Positions 1-7,831 of a DNA stretch of 64,000 nucleotides are shown here, piece by piece (the first letter of the stretch is position 1; every line of letters starts with the position of its first letter). The stretch is from Prevotella sp. UBA746. Its GTDB lineage: Bacteria; Bacteroidota; Bacteroidia; Bacteroidales; Bacteroidaceae. The stretch lies in the NCBI GenBank assembly GCA_002298545.1, contig DBKQ01000028.1:22137-86136 (forward strand). Direction: 5' to 3'. Under the pieces are notes generated by a model. It saw only the letters and a program-made list of their open reading frames with translations, did not search any database and was not told where the DNA came from. The position numbers were made by a program, and so were the translations under genes.

Positions 1-190
1 CAACGCCGAAAGCCCCACGCCAGTGTAAATATATAGAATGACCCCATGACAACGAACGATAAAATCATTCGAAGCCAATGAGGACTGTATATAATACACC
101 TCATGAGGCGTCCTTTGTTGCTTTGTTCTTGACTTGTCATTGAATTTGCGAGATTCTTATAGCGTCAAAACCAAAGCGTACAAAAACGCC

Positions 191-249
191 TTATACCATA
201 TGTATGTCTGCCCAACCTCTGCCCATCGGGGCTTCCGGTATGGGTATAG
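191..249 (-). ncRNA. candidate structured 5' leader RNA
   Basis: Read on the minus strand, this stretch starts about where transcription from the box at 256-263 should begin. An outer stem can form between TATACCCATA and TATGGTATA, and it encloses a GC-rich part with the hairpin GCCC-CGAT-GGGC and a second GGGC that could pair alternatively. A small hairpin GCGT-TTTTGT-ACGC follows at about 178-191. No coding sequence follows within the window on this strand, so the regulated gene, if any, lies beyond the left edge. I do not recognise a known riboswitch class. Confidence 0.35.
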
Positions 250-255
250 ACAATA

Positions 256-263
256 CAAAAGTA
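256..263 (-). promoter_or_regulatory. -7 promoter box reading to the left edge
   Basis: The minus strand reads TACTTTTG, which matches the Bacteroidota -7 consensus TAnnTTTG. The predicted start, near 248, coincides with the first base of the outer stem of the structured leader. Confidence 0.4.
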
Positions 264-517
264 ACAATTTTACCTTAAAAACTTTATTGTTTATTTGACA
301 AAACGTAATTTTAAGGATTAATTTAATATTGTTTAATACAAATGTATCAAAAGAGTTAATTAAGCTCAATTACACACGTTTTTTACTTTCTAAAGGATAA
401 GGTTCAACTGGTGTATAGAGTGATAGTATTTACTGAACTTTCTGATAATATACATTATAACTTATATTACATCATTCTGTGAATAATGCAGGCTAAACTC
501 TTAATTCTAATATTCCC
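264..517. other. AT-rich intergenic stretch, nothing recognised
   Basis: This stretch lies between the left-edge leader and the pectate lyase control region. It is AT-rich, and I see no ORF with recognisable homology and no clear repeat. Confidence 0.5.
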
Positions 518-531
518 TGCAAACGTTTACG
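518..531. promoter_or_regulatory. LacI-type operator motif upstream of pectate lyase
   Basis: The sequence TGCAAACGTTTACG contains the near-palindrome GCAAACGTTTAC, with the central AACGTT typical of LacI/PurR-family operators. A second partial copy, AACGTTTACG, lies at 598-607. The two flank the -7 box at 576-583, as expected for repressor or activator sites. No LacI-family gene is in the window, so the regulator is unknown. Confidence 0.45.
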
Positions 532-575
532 TGGTATTTTGCCACTAATTGCATTATGACATGGAATATTTTGTA

Positions 576-583
576 TAGCTTTG
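576..583 (+). promoter_or_regulatory. -7 promoter box of the pectate lyase gene
   Basis: TAGCTTTG matches TAnnTTTG and lies about 65 bases before the start codon. It sits between two LacI-type operator motifs. Confidence 0.5.
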
Positions 584-649
584 CAGAAGAATCACACAAC
601 GTTTACGTTTATATAAAATTTATCTATCAAACAAATCTAAAACAAAAAA

Positions 650-2386
650 ATGAAAGAAAAAATGAAATGGGGCATATCATTATGCCTCGGTGTGTTATGT
701 GCTCTTGGCACAAGTATCAACGCGAATGCAGCAACCTCGAAGAAGACAGCAGAATGGAACTTCGAGAAAGTAAAACCTTCAAGTCTTGCCGGACTGAAAA
801 TCGAAGGTACGCAAGGAAAGATTCCCTCAACGCTCGACGGTATTCAGATTTACTGCATTGCTCAATACGGCAAATTCGCACAGCGAACCAAGGATGCACA
901 GGTTAATGCTAAGACCACTCTGCGTATCCCGGTAACGGCAAAAGGAGATGCCGTGACAGTGAAGAGCACCAAGAACAACCACAACTATAATGTTGGCGGT
1001 ACTGCTGCCACTGCCGATGCTACAACATACAAAGCTACAGACAGCGACGTGAAAACGGGTTATGTGGTAGTTTATGCCACTGGCAACTCTTATCTGAAAA
1101 GCATCAAGGTTACTCTCGCAAAATATGTTGCACCATCGACTTCAACAGACACCGGTTCTACTTCTACCGGTACGACAACTACCACTAAACCATCTACTTC
1201 AGGAATGAGTAAATATGACGCCAACGCTCCTGTGGGATGGGGAACCGTGGGCGGAAAGATTACAGGCTCGTCTGACAAGAACGCTGTTGTCGTTACTACA
1301 GCTGCCGAACTCATCAATGCCATGAGCGGTACTGACGCCAAGACGATCTACGTAAAAGGCACTCTGACGTTCAGCGGACAGCTCGCAGTAAACGGAGCGC
1401 AGAACAAGACTGTATATGGTTTGCCTGGTTCTGCCCTATCTAATCCTACACATACGGCAACGGTTGACAAGACCGGAATTCTGATGCTCAAGAACTGCAA
1501 GAACATCATTATGCGTAACCTTACCTTCAAGGGTGCCGGCGCCTATGACATCGACGGTAAAGACAATCTTACTGTTCAGAACTGCCAGTACCTGTGGGTG
1601 GACCACTGCGATTTCCAGGACGGTGTTGACGGAAACTTCGACTGCAACAACGGTTCTGACAATATCTGCGTAACATGGTGTCGCTTCCACTATCTCCTCA
1701 AACCGTATGCCGGAGGTTCTGGCGGCAGCAACGACCACCGTTTCTCTGACCTCTGGGGAGGCAGCGACAAGAACACAAAAGACCTTGGCAAACTGCGCAC
1801 TACTTTCGCCAACTGCTGGTGGGACGAGGGATGCCGTGAGCGTCAGCCTCGTGTACGCTTCGGACAGGTTCATATCATGAACTGCCTCTACTCTTCTTCA
1901 GTTTCAAACTATTGCATCGGTGCTGCTTACCGCAGCAATATATATGCCGAAAACTGTGCTTTCACAAGCAACAATGCCAAGAAGACTCCATGGAAGCGTT
2001 ACGCTACGGCAAAAGGATACACAGATTATAATATTACGATGAAAGGTTGCCTGGGTGCAGCCGACGTGCAACAGCACTCCGGAAGTATCGCTTACTTCAT
2101 ACCATCTAATTATTACAGTCTTACAGCATATTCTGCAAGTGAAGTTGAGAAAGAAGTTTCCACTTATGCCGGAGCAACTCTCAATATTACAACCGCTACT
2201 AATAAGGCTATGGCACACGGCAGCACAACGGCTATCGATGAGACTTCTGCTACTGCAGAAATCGTGGAAACCCGCTACTTCACCATCTCCGGTTCTGAGA
2301 TTCCTGCTCCACAGTCTGGTCTTAATATCGTAAAGACAAAGCTGAGCAACGGCAAGACTGTTGTCAAGAAGATTATGATGAGATAA
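650..2386 (+). CDS. secreted pectate lyase, PL1 family
   Basis: This 578-residue protein probably cleaves de-esterified polygalacturonan by beta-elimination outside the inner membrane. Residues 1-27 form a signal peptide ending SINANA. Residues about 30-155 form an accessory beta domain, followed by a Ser/Thr-rich linker (about 158-185). The PL1 parallel beta-helix follows, with the calcium-site motif WVDHCDF and the catalytic Arg region RERQPRVRFG. The last 35 or so residues end in VVKKIMMR and resemble a short type IX secretion tail. A second in-frame ATG four codons downstream is an alternative start. The gene is monocistronic, with a terminator 20 bases after the stop. LacI-type motifs upstream suggest sugar-responsive control. 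Confidence 0.9.
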   Translation: MKEKMKWGISLCLGVLCALGTSINANAATSKKTAEWNFEKVKPSSLAGLKIEGTQGKIPSTLDGIQIYCIAQYGKFAQRTKDAQVNAKTTLRIPVTAKGDAVTVKSTKNNHNYNVGGTAATADATTYKATDSDVKTGYVVVYATGNSYLKSIKVTLAKYVAPSTSTDTGSTSTGTTTTTKPSTSGMSKYDANAPVGWGTVGGKITGSSDKNAVVVTTAAELINAMSGTDAKTIYVKGTLTFSGQLAVNGAQNKTVYGLPGSALSNPTHTATVDKTGILMLKNCKNIIMRNLTFKGAGAYDIDGKDNLTVQNCQYLWVDHCDFQDGVDGNFDCNNGSDNICVTWCRFHYLLKPYAGGSGGSNDHRFSDLWGGSDKNTKDLGKLRTTFANCWWDEGCRERQPRVRFGQVHIMNCLYSSSVSNYCIGAAYRSNIYAENCAFTSNNAKKTPWKRYATAKGYTDYNITMKGCLGAADVQQHSGSIAYFIPSNYYSLTAYSASEVEKEVSTYAGATLNITTATNKAMAHGSTTAIDETSATAEIVETRYFTISGSEIPAPQSGLNIVKTKLSNGKTVVKKIMMR

Positions 2387-2407
2387 TAAGGTATTATATA
2401 CATATCA

Positions 2408-2446
2408 ACGGCTGGGCTCATATTATAGAACCCAGCCGTTTTCTTT
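2408..2446 (+). terminator. intrinsic terminator of the pectate lyase gene
   Basis: ACGGCTGGG pairs perfectly with CCCAGCCGT across a 14-base loop and is followed by TTTCTTT. Confidence 0.85.
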
Positions 2447-2460
2447 AAGTCCAAAATCAT

Positions 2461-2577
2461 CTACCGCCTTACCGTCGATGCCGGCCACACCTGTCCGTGG
2501 TGGGTATGGCCGCTTAACTGGAAGTCGATACCGTTATGCTCAGACTCATCCAAATGATAAGGTTGGTGGCCGAGGGG
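2461..2577 (-). pseudogene. remnant of a calcineurin-like metallophosphoesterase
   Basis: Read on the minus strand, one frame gives about 39 codons including GIDFQLSGHTHHGQVWP and ends in TAG at 2461-2463. The GHTHxGQ motif is the hallmark of the C-terminal metal-binding part of YkuE-type membrane metallophosphoesterases. The preceding HQPYHLDE also fits that family. Upstream the frame runs into unrelated AT-rich sequence with no start codon or domain N-terminus. The rest of the gene, more than 300 codons in the family, is missing. It is below the usual ORF size and easy to miss. Confidence 0.65.
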
Positions 2578-2796
2578 GGTAACACAAAAAAATATAACTA
2601 ACCAAATGTATTTCATTTCTTATTCTGTATGATACTTAATTCATCATGAAAGCCAACAATGATTAATCTCCTTATTTTCATGATTCTATTTATTTTGAAA
2701 ATCCGCGCTACAAGTTTCTTCCATATTAATGCTGAATATATTTGAAAGTTTTTGTTAAAGACTTGAAAACTTTTTTCTTATGTCTAATAATATCTG

Positions 2797-2804
2797 TAAC
2801 TTTG
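2797..2804 (+). promoter_or_regulatory. -7 promoter box of the MATE gene
   Basis: TAACTTTG matches TAnnTTTG. It predicts a leader of about 165 bases before the MATE start codon, long for a simple 5' end, and the leader contains a strong hairpin. Confidence 0.6.
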
Positions 2805-2853
2805 CATCGAAAATTCAAATCAGAGTTTTGTAATCCTCATCGGAGGGTCTTGA

Positions 2854-2915
2854 AAATAAGGCTGGATAAGATGACTGGGTAAAACCATTCATGCTTGTCC
2901 AGCCTTATTTTCTTT
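2854..2915 (+). promoter_or_regulatory. long leader hairpin, possible attenuator, before the MATE gene
   Basis: Bases 2854-2870 (AAATAAGGCTGGATAAG) pair with 2894-2910 over 17 positions with a single G-U wobble, and the apical part can pair further (ATGA-TGG with CCA-TCAT). The 3' arm runs into TTTCTTT, so the element resembles an intrinsic terminator placed between promoter and start codon. Read-through could be regulated, but no ligand class is recognised. An alternative is that it ends a short separate RNA starting near 2811. Confidence 0.5.
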
Positions 2916-2980
2916 GCGGCAGAACTATTGGTTTGTTCTCAACAATCTTGTATCAAAAAAAACAATAGAAAAGAAAGATA

Positions 2981-4312
2981 ATGAACGGAAAAGACCTTAC
3001 CAGAGGGAGTATTCTCGGCAATGTAATGTCATTCTCCTTGCCATATATGCTCGTCTATTTCTTGCAAATACTATACGGACTTGCAGACCTATATGTCATT
3101 GGACAATACTGTGACGTTGACAGCACCACAGCCGTGTCAAACGGTGCTCAAGTGATGTATATGGTAACAGTAGTACTCATTGGACTTGCCATGGGAACGA
3201 CCGTCCTTACCGCACGTGCCATAGGAGCCAAAGACAATGAGAGGGCACGAAGCATTGTGGGCAACACGATAACCATGTTTGCAGGCATTGCTTTCGTGCT
3301 GATGGCAGTGTTGCTTTCTATTAGAGGATGGATTGTAAGTGTGATGGACACTCCTGCGGAAGCTGTTGCAGGCATGGAGCATTACCTTACAGTTTGTTTT
3401 ATTGGCATACCTTTTATCATCGCCTATAACATCATCGCCTCAATATTTCGCGGATTGGGCGACTCCAGGAGTCCAATGTATTTTGTAGCTGTGGCATGTG
3501 TAGTGAATATTGCATTGGATTATCTTTTTATTGGATTCTTTGGATTGGGCGCAATGGGTGCCGCCCTTGGCACGACATTGTCGCAAATGGCAAGCGTGCT
3601 GTTTGCCATTACTTCAATACGTCGCCATCAGGGAGTAATGGACATATCACGTCGAGATTTGCATCCAAGGAAAGACGTCATCATGAACATTCTGAAAATA
3701 GGTCTGCCTATCGCCATGCAGGACGGATTTATACAGATTACGTTCCTCGCTATCACCGTCATTGCCAACCAGCGCGGACTTATTGACGCGGCAGCCGTTG
3801 GTATCGTGGAGAAATTCATTGGACTTGTGTTTATAGTTCCGTCGGCAATGCTCTCCACTGTTTCTGCCATTTCCGCCCAAAATATCGGAGCGGGAAATAT
3901 GGAACGTGCCAAGCGAACCATGCATACAGCAATGATGATAACAACTTGTTATGGAGTTATGTGTGCTGTCGTGTTGCAATTCATTCCACAACTGGCCGTC
4001 GGTATATTTACCGACAATCCACAAGTATTGGCACAGGGGGCGGAATATCTCCGTGGCTACGTATGGGACTGCATATTCGCAGGAATACACTTCTGCTTCA
4101 GTGGTTTTTTCACTGCTTGCGGCTTTTCCATCATATCATTCCTCCACAACAGTATTTCGATAGTCTGTGCACGTATTCCGCTCGCATGGCTTTCGTCAAA
4201 TCTTTACCCTGACACGCTTTACCCTATGGGATTGAGCACTTGCATGGGGTCTGTGCTGTCATGCCTGATATGTGCAGTGGCTTACTTGTGGATAAAGAAG
4301 AGAGGCTCTTAA
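2981..4312 (+). CDS. MATE-family multidrug/toxin efflux protein
   Basis: This 443-residue inner-membrane protein is of normal length for the MATE family, which exports cationic drugs or metabolites in exchange for Na+ or H+. It shows about twelve hydrophobic segments in two repeated halves. Typical features are LADLYVIGQYC in the first helix region and AISAQNIGAGNMERAK in the second half. The start ATG follows GAAAGATA and gives a normal N-terminus (MNGKDLTRGSILGN). The gene stands alone, controlled by its own promoter and hairpin leader. The substrate cannot be read from the sequence. Confidence 0.88.
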   Translation: MNGKDLTRGSILGNVMSFSLPYMLVYFLQILYGLADLYVIGQYCDVDSTTAVSNGAQVMYMVTVVLIGLAMGTTVLTARAIGAKDNERARSIVGNTITMFAGIAFVLMAVLLSIRGWIVSVMDTPAEAVAGMEHYLTVCFIGIPFIIAYNIIASIFRGLGDSRSPMYFVAVACVVNIALDYLFIGFFGLGAMGAALGTTLSQMASVLFAITSIRRHQGVMDISRRDLHPRKDVIMNILKIGLPIAMQDGFIQITFLAITVIANQRGLIDAAAVGIVEKFIGLVFIVPSAMLSTVSAISAQNIGAGNMERAKRTMHTAMMITTCYGVMCAVVLQFIPQLAVGIFTDNPQVLAQGAEYLRGYVWDCIFAGIHFCFSGFFTACGFSIISFLHNSISIVCARIPLAWLSSNLYPDTLYPMGLSTCMGSVLSCLICAVAYLWIKKRGS

Positions 4313-4545
4313 GATAGCTACAAGTATTTAGCCGTGGTCGTACTTGATTATTTGCTTTCAAGTACCCCCACAAAAAGACATAACATGGAAAACTATTCAT
4401 GTCGATGTCTCTGTGATATGCTTGATAACGTTCTACTTCATGCTGATTGTCAATAAGACTATGCGACCATCCACCGACTCCTGCATTTGACTGATATAAA
4501 CATGCAGAGATTGAGATAATCACAGTTTATGTGAAAAGTGAAATA
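4313..4545. other. intergenic stretch, no recognised gene
   Basis: This stretch separates the MATE gene from the convergent nitroreductase gene. A 99-codon minus-strand frame covers it, but the product resembles nothing I know and its end overlaps the MATE gene. Confidence 0.4.
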
Positions 4546-5166
4546 TCAATACTTGTTATATGATATATTCTCTTCCTTGAACTTATCCTTAGGCTGCGGA
4601 TTCTCACCGGGATATCCTATAACGATGCAGCTGAGCGGAATTATCGTTTCCGGCAATTCCAAGACCTTAGAGATAGCCTGGCAACGGTCTTCGGCAGGAT
4701 AGACACCAGTCCATACGGCACCAAGTCCCATTGCATGGGCAGCAAGAAGGATATTCTCTGTTACCGCCGAACAATCCTGTATCCAGAAATCTTTGCCTCC
4801 ACCTTCGATTGTCTTGTTCATATCTCCGCATACCACTATGGCAAGCGGTGCTTTCTTTAGCATCGTGGCATGAGGATTGGCCTCGGAAAGGGCATCAAGC
4901 ACATGCCGGCTGTCGACCACAACGAAATGCCACGGCTGCTTGTTCATCGCCGTCGGCGCCGCCATTCCGGCACGCAGCATCTTTTCCACTTTTTCTTTCT
5001 CTACAGGCTTCGACTGATAGTCGCGAATGCTCGTGCGAGTGGCTATATTACTGAGCACTGCATCTTCCTTATCGACACTCTCCGATGTCTTACTGTTCAG
5101 TTTGATTCCAAGCAATACTACTGCTATTGCAAGAACCACATTTAAAATAACTGCCTTATTCTTCAT
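4546..5166 (-). CDS. membrane-anchored nitroreductase-family protein
   Basis: This 206-residue FMN-dependent oxidoreductase has the nitroreductase fold. Residues 6-22 form a single N-terminal hydrophobic segment, probably a membrane anchor or uncleaved signal. The FMN-binding N-terminal motif TRTSIRDYQSKPVEKEKVEKM follows at about 42-62. The stretch APTAMNKQPWHFVVV is typical, as is the later GLGAVWTGVYP. It lies 64 bases downstream of the FMN-binding/4Fe-4S protein on the same strand, so both are probably co-transcribed and may form an electron-transfer pair. The physiological substrate is unknown. Confidence 0.82.
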   Translation of the reverse strand: MKNKAVILNVVLAIAVVLLGIKLNSKTSESVDKEDAVLSNIATRTSIRDYQSKPVEKEKVEKMLRAGMAAPTAMNKQPWHFVVVDSRHVLDALSEANPHATMLKKAPLAIVVCGDMNKTIEGGGKDFWIQDCSAVTENILLAAHAMGLGAVWTGVYPAEDRCQAISKVLELPETIIPLSCIVIGYPGENPQPKDKFKEENISYNKY

Positions 5167-5230
5167 ATTAATTTCAATTTTAAGTATTCAGATTTTAAGT
5201 TCTATCCATTTTCTTTTTATAGTTGTAAAG

Positions 5231-6304
5231 TCAACTTCTCATCAAGGTTCCCGTAGGACAAACGAAGCGGCAATACGGGCGACCAATAAATATCGACAAA
5301 AGAAGTATTAATACTGCAACGACAAGCATTGCTATAGGTGCAGAACTATATATAAACGCCGTAAAGAGTTCATAATCCATCCAGCCTACAGTTATTCCGC
5401 CAAGCATAAGCACCATCAAAACTCCCCAAAGCAGCATGCGGAAAGCAGTCAGAGCCTTCTGCACTTTTTTACCGATAGTCAGTTTTTTGCGACTCAGTTT
5501 TCCCATCAGCTCCTGTGCCGACCCCAGCGGACAAATGTTGGCACAATAATGTCCCGGTCTGCCAAACACCGGATACACGAATGCTACGACAAGCATCAGT
5601 AAAGGGGCTGCCATCGACGAAAGTGATGCAAACGAAACTCCATTGGAGAAAACATTAAGCATCATGGCATACGAAACAAATGTACCGCTCCACAATCCGA
5701 GTACCGCTACATTCAACACAAGCTGCAGGTTATGCCACTTTCTGTTTCTCCACAACAGCGGCACTATGGCTCCGAGGAGAACAACCAGCAAAAGACAAAT
5801 CTGCTGGACGCTCCACTCCATTCCTTTATTTTCAGAAGGTTCATTTTTCTTGACATACTGCAGTGCACGATTCATATTTCCAATGATAGCCTTAGAAGAG
5901 AATGTAGCCCCCGACACGGCATCGACCTGCATACCGAGAGCGTCATCAACGGTCTTTCCCTCCCATTGGTGCAACAGGGTGGATGCCTCAGCAAAGAAGT
6001 CGGGAGTCTCTGCATTGTCGAGAGCTTCAACTTTGGTGATAACTCCCACCTTATTTATATATATACGCAACGGCACCGGTCCACCATATCCTATAATATC
6101 CTTTCCCAAAGGCATGGTATTAACCACCATTGTTCCATCAGCATTCACACTTATTGTGTCGTTTTCAATCTGTGACGCCTCCTTATCGTCCTTTCCAAAG
6201 GCATGTCCGAACAATCTGCCGTTGTTTATGATAGCGGCAGCCGCCATAACGAGCATAAAGACCACAAAAGCCAATACTCTTCCTATTATTTTTTTTCTAT
6301 TCAT
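5231..6304 (-). CDS. FMN-binding domain protein with polyferredoxin-type 4Fe-4S motifs
   Basis: This membrane protein has an N-terminal helix and a periplasmic FMN-binding domain of the RnfG/NosR type. The covalent-flavin-type motif SGATFSSKA lies at about 130. Several membrane helices follow, with two cysteine motifs, CANICPLG and CRFVCPTG, as in NapH/NosR-like quinol-to-periplasm electron carriers. The ORF opens at 6325, but the -7 box at 6327-6334 puts the transcript start near 6320. The ATG at 6304 (MNRKKIIGRV) is therefore the credible start, giving 357 residues. The protein ends right after the second cysteine motif, shorter than NosR. It probably passes electrons to the adjacent nitroreductase, which is inferred from gene order. 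Confidence 0.78.
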   Translation of the reverse strand: MNRKKIIGRVLAFVVFMLVMAAAAIINNGRLFGHAFGKDDKEASQIENDTISVNADGTMVVNTMPLGKDIIGYGGPVPLRIYINKVGVITKVEALDNAETPDFFAEASTLLHQWEGKTVDDALGMQVDAVSGATFSSKAIIGNMNRALQYVKKNEPSENKGMEWSVQQICLLLVVLLGAIVPLLWRNRKWHNLQLVLNVAVLGLWSGTFVSYAMMLNVFSNGVSFASLSSMAAPLLMLVVAFVYPVFGRPGHYCANICPLGSAQELMGKLSRKKLTIGKKVQKALTAFRMLLWGVLMVLMLGGITVGWMDYELFTAFIYSSAPIAMLVVAVLILLLSIFIGRPYCRFVCPTGTLMRS

Positions 6305-6326
6305 ATCATTTAAACTTTTACCCATG

Positions 6327-6334
6327 CAAATATA
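6327..6334 (-). promoter_or_regulatory. -7 promoter box of the FMN-binding protein/nitroreductase pair
   Basis: The minus strand reads TATATTTG. Its position rules out the first in-frame ATG (6325) and supports a start at 6304 with a short leader. Confidence 0.6.
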
Positions 6335-6585
6335 CGAATATTAAATGAAGTGGATATATAGCAAACCGCAACTTTTAAAGTTATTTCACCACATGGAATT
6401 TATAACTACAATATAAAATATCAGAAGTTGTATGGTGTAATAGAATTCGAACTGTACGGTTGTAAATGATAGTTGGATTTTATCCTTCTAATTATCAGAT
6501 TATAGCATAAGAATAAATTTGTTCTTTTCTTTGTTTTTTAGCCTCCATGCTGTATGGTAAAAGATTTATCCCGAAAAGTCTGTGT

Positions 6586-6675
6586 GCGCAAACGTTTTCA
6601 TTTGATATAAATCAATTTATGTTATATAACATACAAAAAAACTTGTTTTTTCTTGTTGTGTGCGCAAACAATGTG
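6586..6675. promoter_or_regulatory. LacI/PurR-like operator motifs before the repeat-rich RNA
   Basis: GCGCAAACGTTTTCA at 6586-6600 resembles LacI/PurR-family operators. A second partial copy, GTGTGCGCAAACAATGTG, lies at 6658-6675, directly against the -7 box. Both share the string TGTGCGCAAAC. The arrangement suggests a looped or cooperative repressor site. Confidence 0.45.
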
Positions 6676-6683
6676 TACCTTTG
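6676..6683 (+). promoter_or_regulatory. -7 promoter box of the repeat-rich RNA
   Basis: TACCTTTG matches TAnnTTTG. A transcript from here would start near 6690 and run to the terminator at 7161-7191. Confidence 0.6.
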
Positions 6684-6689
6684 CATCGT

Positions 6690-7191
6690 CAAAAGAAGAA
6701 AAGACATGATAAAGTCTTAAGGTAAAGATTGAAGGATAACAAAAAAGAAAAAGTCTTTAAGCTAAGGAAAAAGATTAGAAAGGATAACAAAAAACGAAAA
6801 GACGAAAAGGTATTAGAGGTAAAGATTGAGGATAACAAGAAGACGATAGGTATTAAGAGGTAAAAAAGATTGATTGACGAGCCGAAAGGCAAAGGATAAC
6901 AACAATAGGTATTGCTCAGACGAAAGGATGAGAAAGTCATAGAAGGTAAAGTTTGAGAGATTGTTTCATGGATTGAGTCGTGAAGACTCTGGTTTTGATA
7001 GATAAGTTAGGTTAATAGATTTAGGTAAAGGTTAGTTGTTTGATTTGTGTTAGTCACCCCTGTTTGCTGATAATTCAGCAACAGGCTCGTGGGTAACGAA
7101 TGAAAAAAGTTAGGTAAAGAAATTGTATTTGAACATTAGGAAAAGAAATAGAACAAAAGACTCACCCCTTGGGATGAGCCTTTCTTTTTTT
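6690..7191 (+). ncRNA. putative purine-rich, repeat-containing noncoding RNA of about 500 nt
   Basis: This is a complete transcription unit (promoter 6676-6683, terminator 7161-7191) without a credible ORF on the plus strand; the first ATG frame stops after four codons. The 5' half carries four degenerate copies of a unit built from GGTAAAGATTGA, AGGATAACAA and AGACGAnAGGTATTA, about 50-60 bases apart and very poor in C. Clear hairpins are GCC-GAAA-GGC at 6881-6890, GAGTC-GTGAA-GACTC at 6975-6989 and a two-part stem at 7053-7097. It does not show the conserved strings I would expect for RNase P RNA or tmRNA. The function is unknown; a sugar-controlled regulatory RNA is my inference from the LacI-type motifs upstream. 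Confidence 0.5.
7161..7191 (+). terminator. intrinsic terminator of the repeat-rich RNA
   Basis: CTCACCC pairs with GGGATGAG (one bulged A) around the loop CTT and is followed by TTTCTTTTTTT. Confidence 0.8.
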
Positions 7192-7205
7192 ATATACTTA
7201 TAATA

Positions 7206-7231
7206 AAGGTCCTGCCGTGTGGCAGGACCTT
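7206..7231 (-). terminator. hairpin terminator after queF
   Basis: AAGGTCCTGCC and GGCAGGACCTT form a perfect 11-bp stem with a 4-base loop, ten bases past the queF stop. It is symmetrical and may work for both strands; the T-run on the minus side is short. Confidence 0.6.
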
Positions 7232-7240
7232 CTCTGTTTC

Positions 7241-7711
7241 TTACAAGCCATGCTGCATAAAGCGCTGTTCGGCAAGGCGCTCGTATTTAGTCCCCGGTCT
7301 ACCATAGTTGGCAAACGGGAAAATACTGATACCACCACGAGGCTTGAACAATCCGGTAACCTCGATATAGCGCGGATCCATCAACTTCACAAGATCTTTC
7401 ATTATGATATTCACGCAATCCTCATGGAAGTCGCCATGGTTACGGAAGCTGAAGAGATACAGTTTCAGACTCTTGCTCTCCACCATACGAACGTCGGGGA
7501 TATACTTTATGATAATTTCTCCGAAATCCGGTTGTCCTGTGATAGGACAAAGAGTGGTAAACTCCGGACAGTTGAACTGCACCCAATAGTCATTATCCTT
7601 ATGCTTGTTCTCGAAAGTCTCAAGCACCTCCGGGGCATAGTCCATTCTATACTCCGTTTTCTTGCCGAGGGCATGAAGTCCCTCGTCTTTTCTGTTTTCG
7701 CTGTTTGTCAT
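7241..7711 (-). CDS. queF: NADPH-dependent 7-cyano-7-deazaguanine reductase (QueF)
   Basis: This 156-residue enzyme reduces preQ0 to preQ1 in queuosine biosynthesis. It is the short, single-domain (type I) form. The catalytic motif [15 protein letters not shown] gives the thioimide-forming Cys55 and the proton-donor Asp62. [14 protein letters not shown] is the second family motif. The length and the start ([12 protein letters not shown]) are normal. It follows the YhhQ-type transporter gene on the same strand, separated by 120 bases that hold a repeat array. The two genes therefore probably share a transcript for acquiring and processing queuosine precursors. Confidence 0.95.
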   Translation of the reverse strand: MTNSENRKDEGLHALGKKTEYRMDYAPEVLETFENKHKDNDYWVQFNCPEFTTLCPITGQPDFGEIIIKYIPDVRMVESKSLKLYLFSFRNHGDFHEDCVNIIMKDLVKLMDPRYIEVTGLFKPRGGISIFPFANYGRPGTKYERLAEQRFMQHGL

Positions 7712-7737
7712 AAATTATTTTATTAAAAAGCTATTGT

Positions 7738-7800
7738 TGATATAGGACTTATAGGACATATATGACTTATAAGACCTATAGGAAAGATAGGACCTATACA
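7738..7800. repeat. intercistronic array of short degenerate repeats
   Basis: Read on the minus strand (transcript sense), the array consists of about ten-base units such as GTCTTATAAGTCATATATGTC and TCCTATAAG, ending in ATATCAACAA before the queF start. A similar array with the same reading direction relative to its operon lies at 24207-24270. Confidence 0.7.
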
Positions 7801-7831
7801 AGGAATAAAGAACAAATAAAATGCACAAGCC

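Noticed and set aside
157..369. 70-codon minus-strand frame at the left edge
   Set aside because: It starts upstream of the predicted transcript start, crosses the structured leader and resembles no protein I know.
4224..4523. 99-codon minus-strand frame after the MATE gene
   Set aside because: It overlaps the MATE gene, has no promoter or recognisable motif, and a search for transposase or phosphoesterase signatures by eye found none.
6689..6940. 83-codon minus-strand frame over the purine-rich repeats
   Set aside because: The product is a low-complexity Ser/Phe/Leu string caused by the repeats on the other strand, and the promoter and terminator both point to plus-strand transcription.
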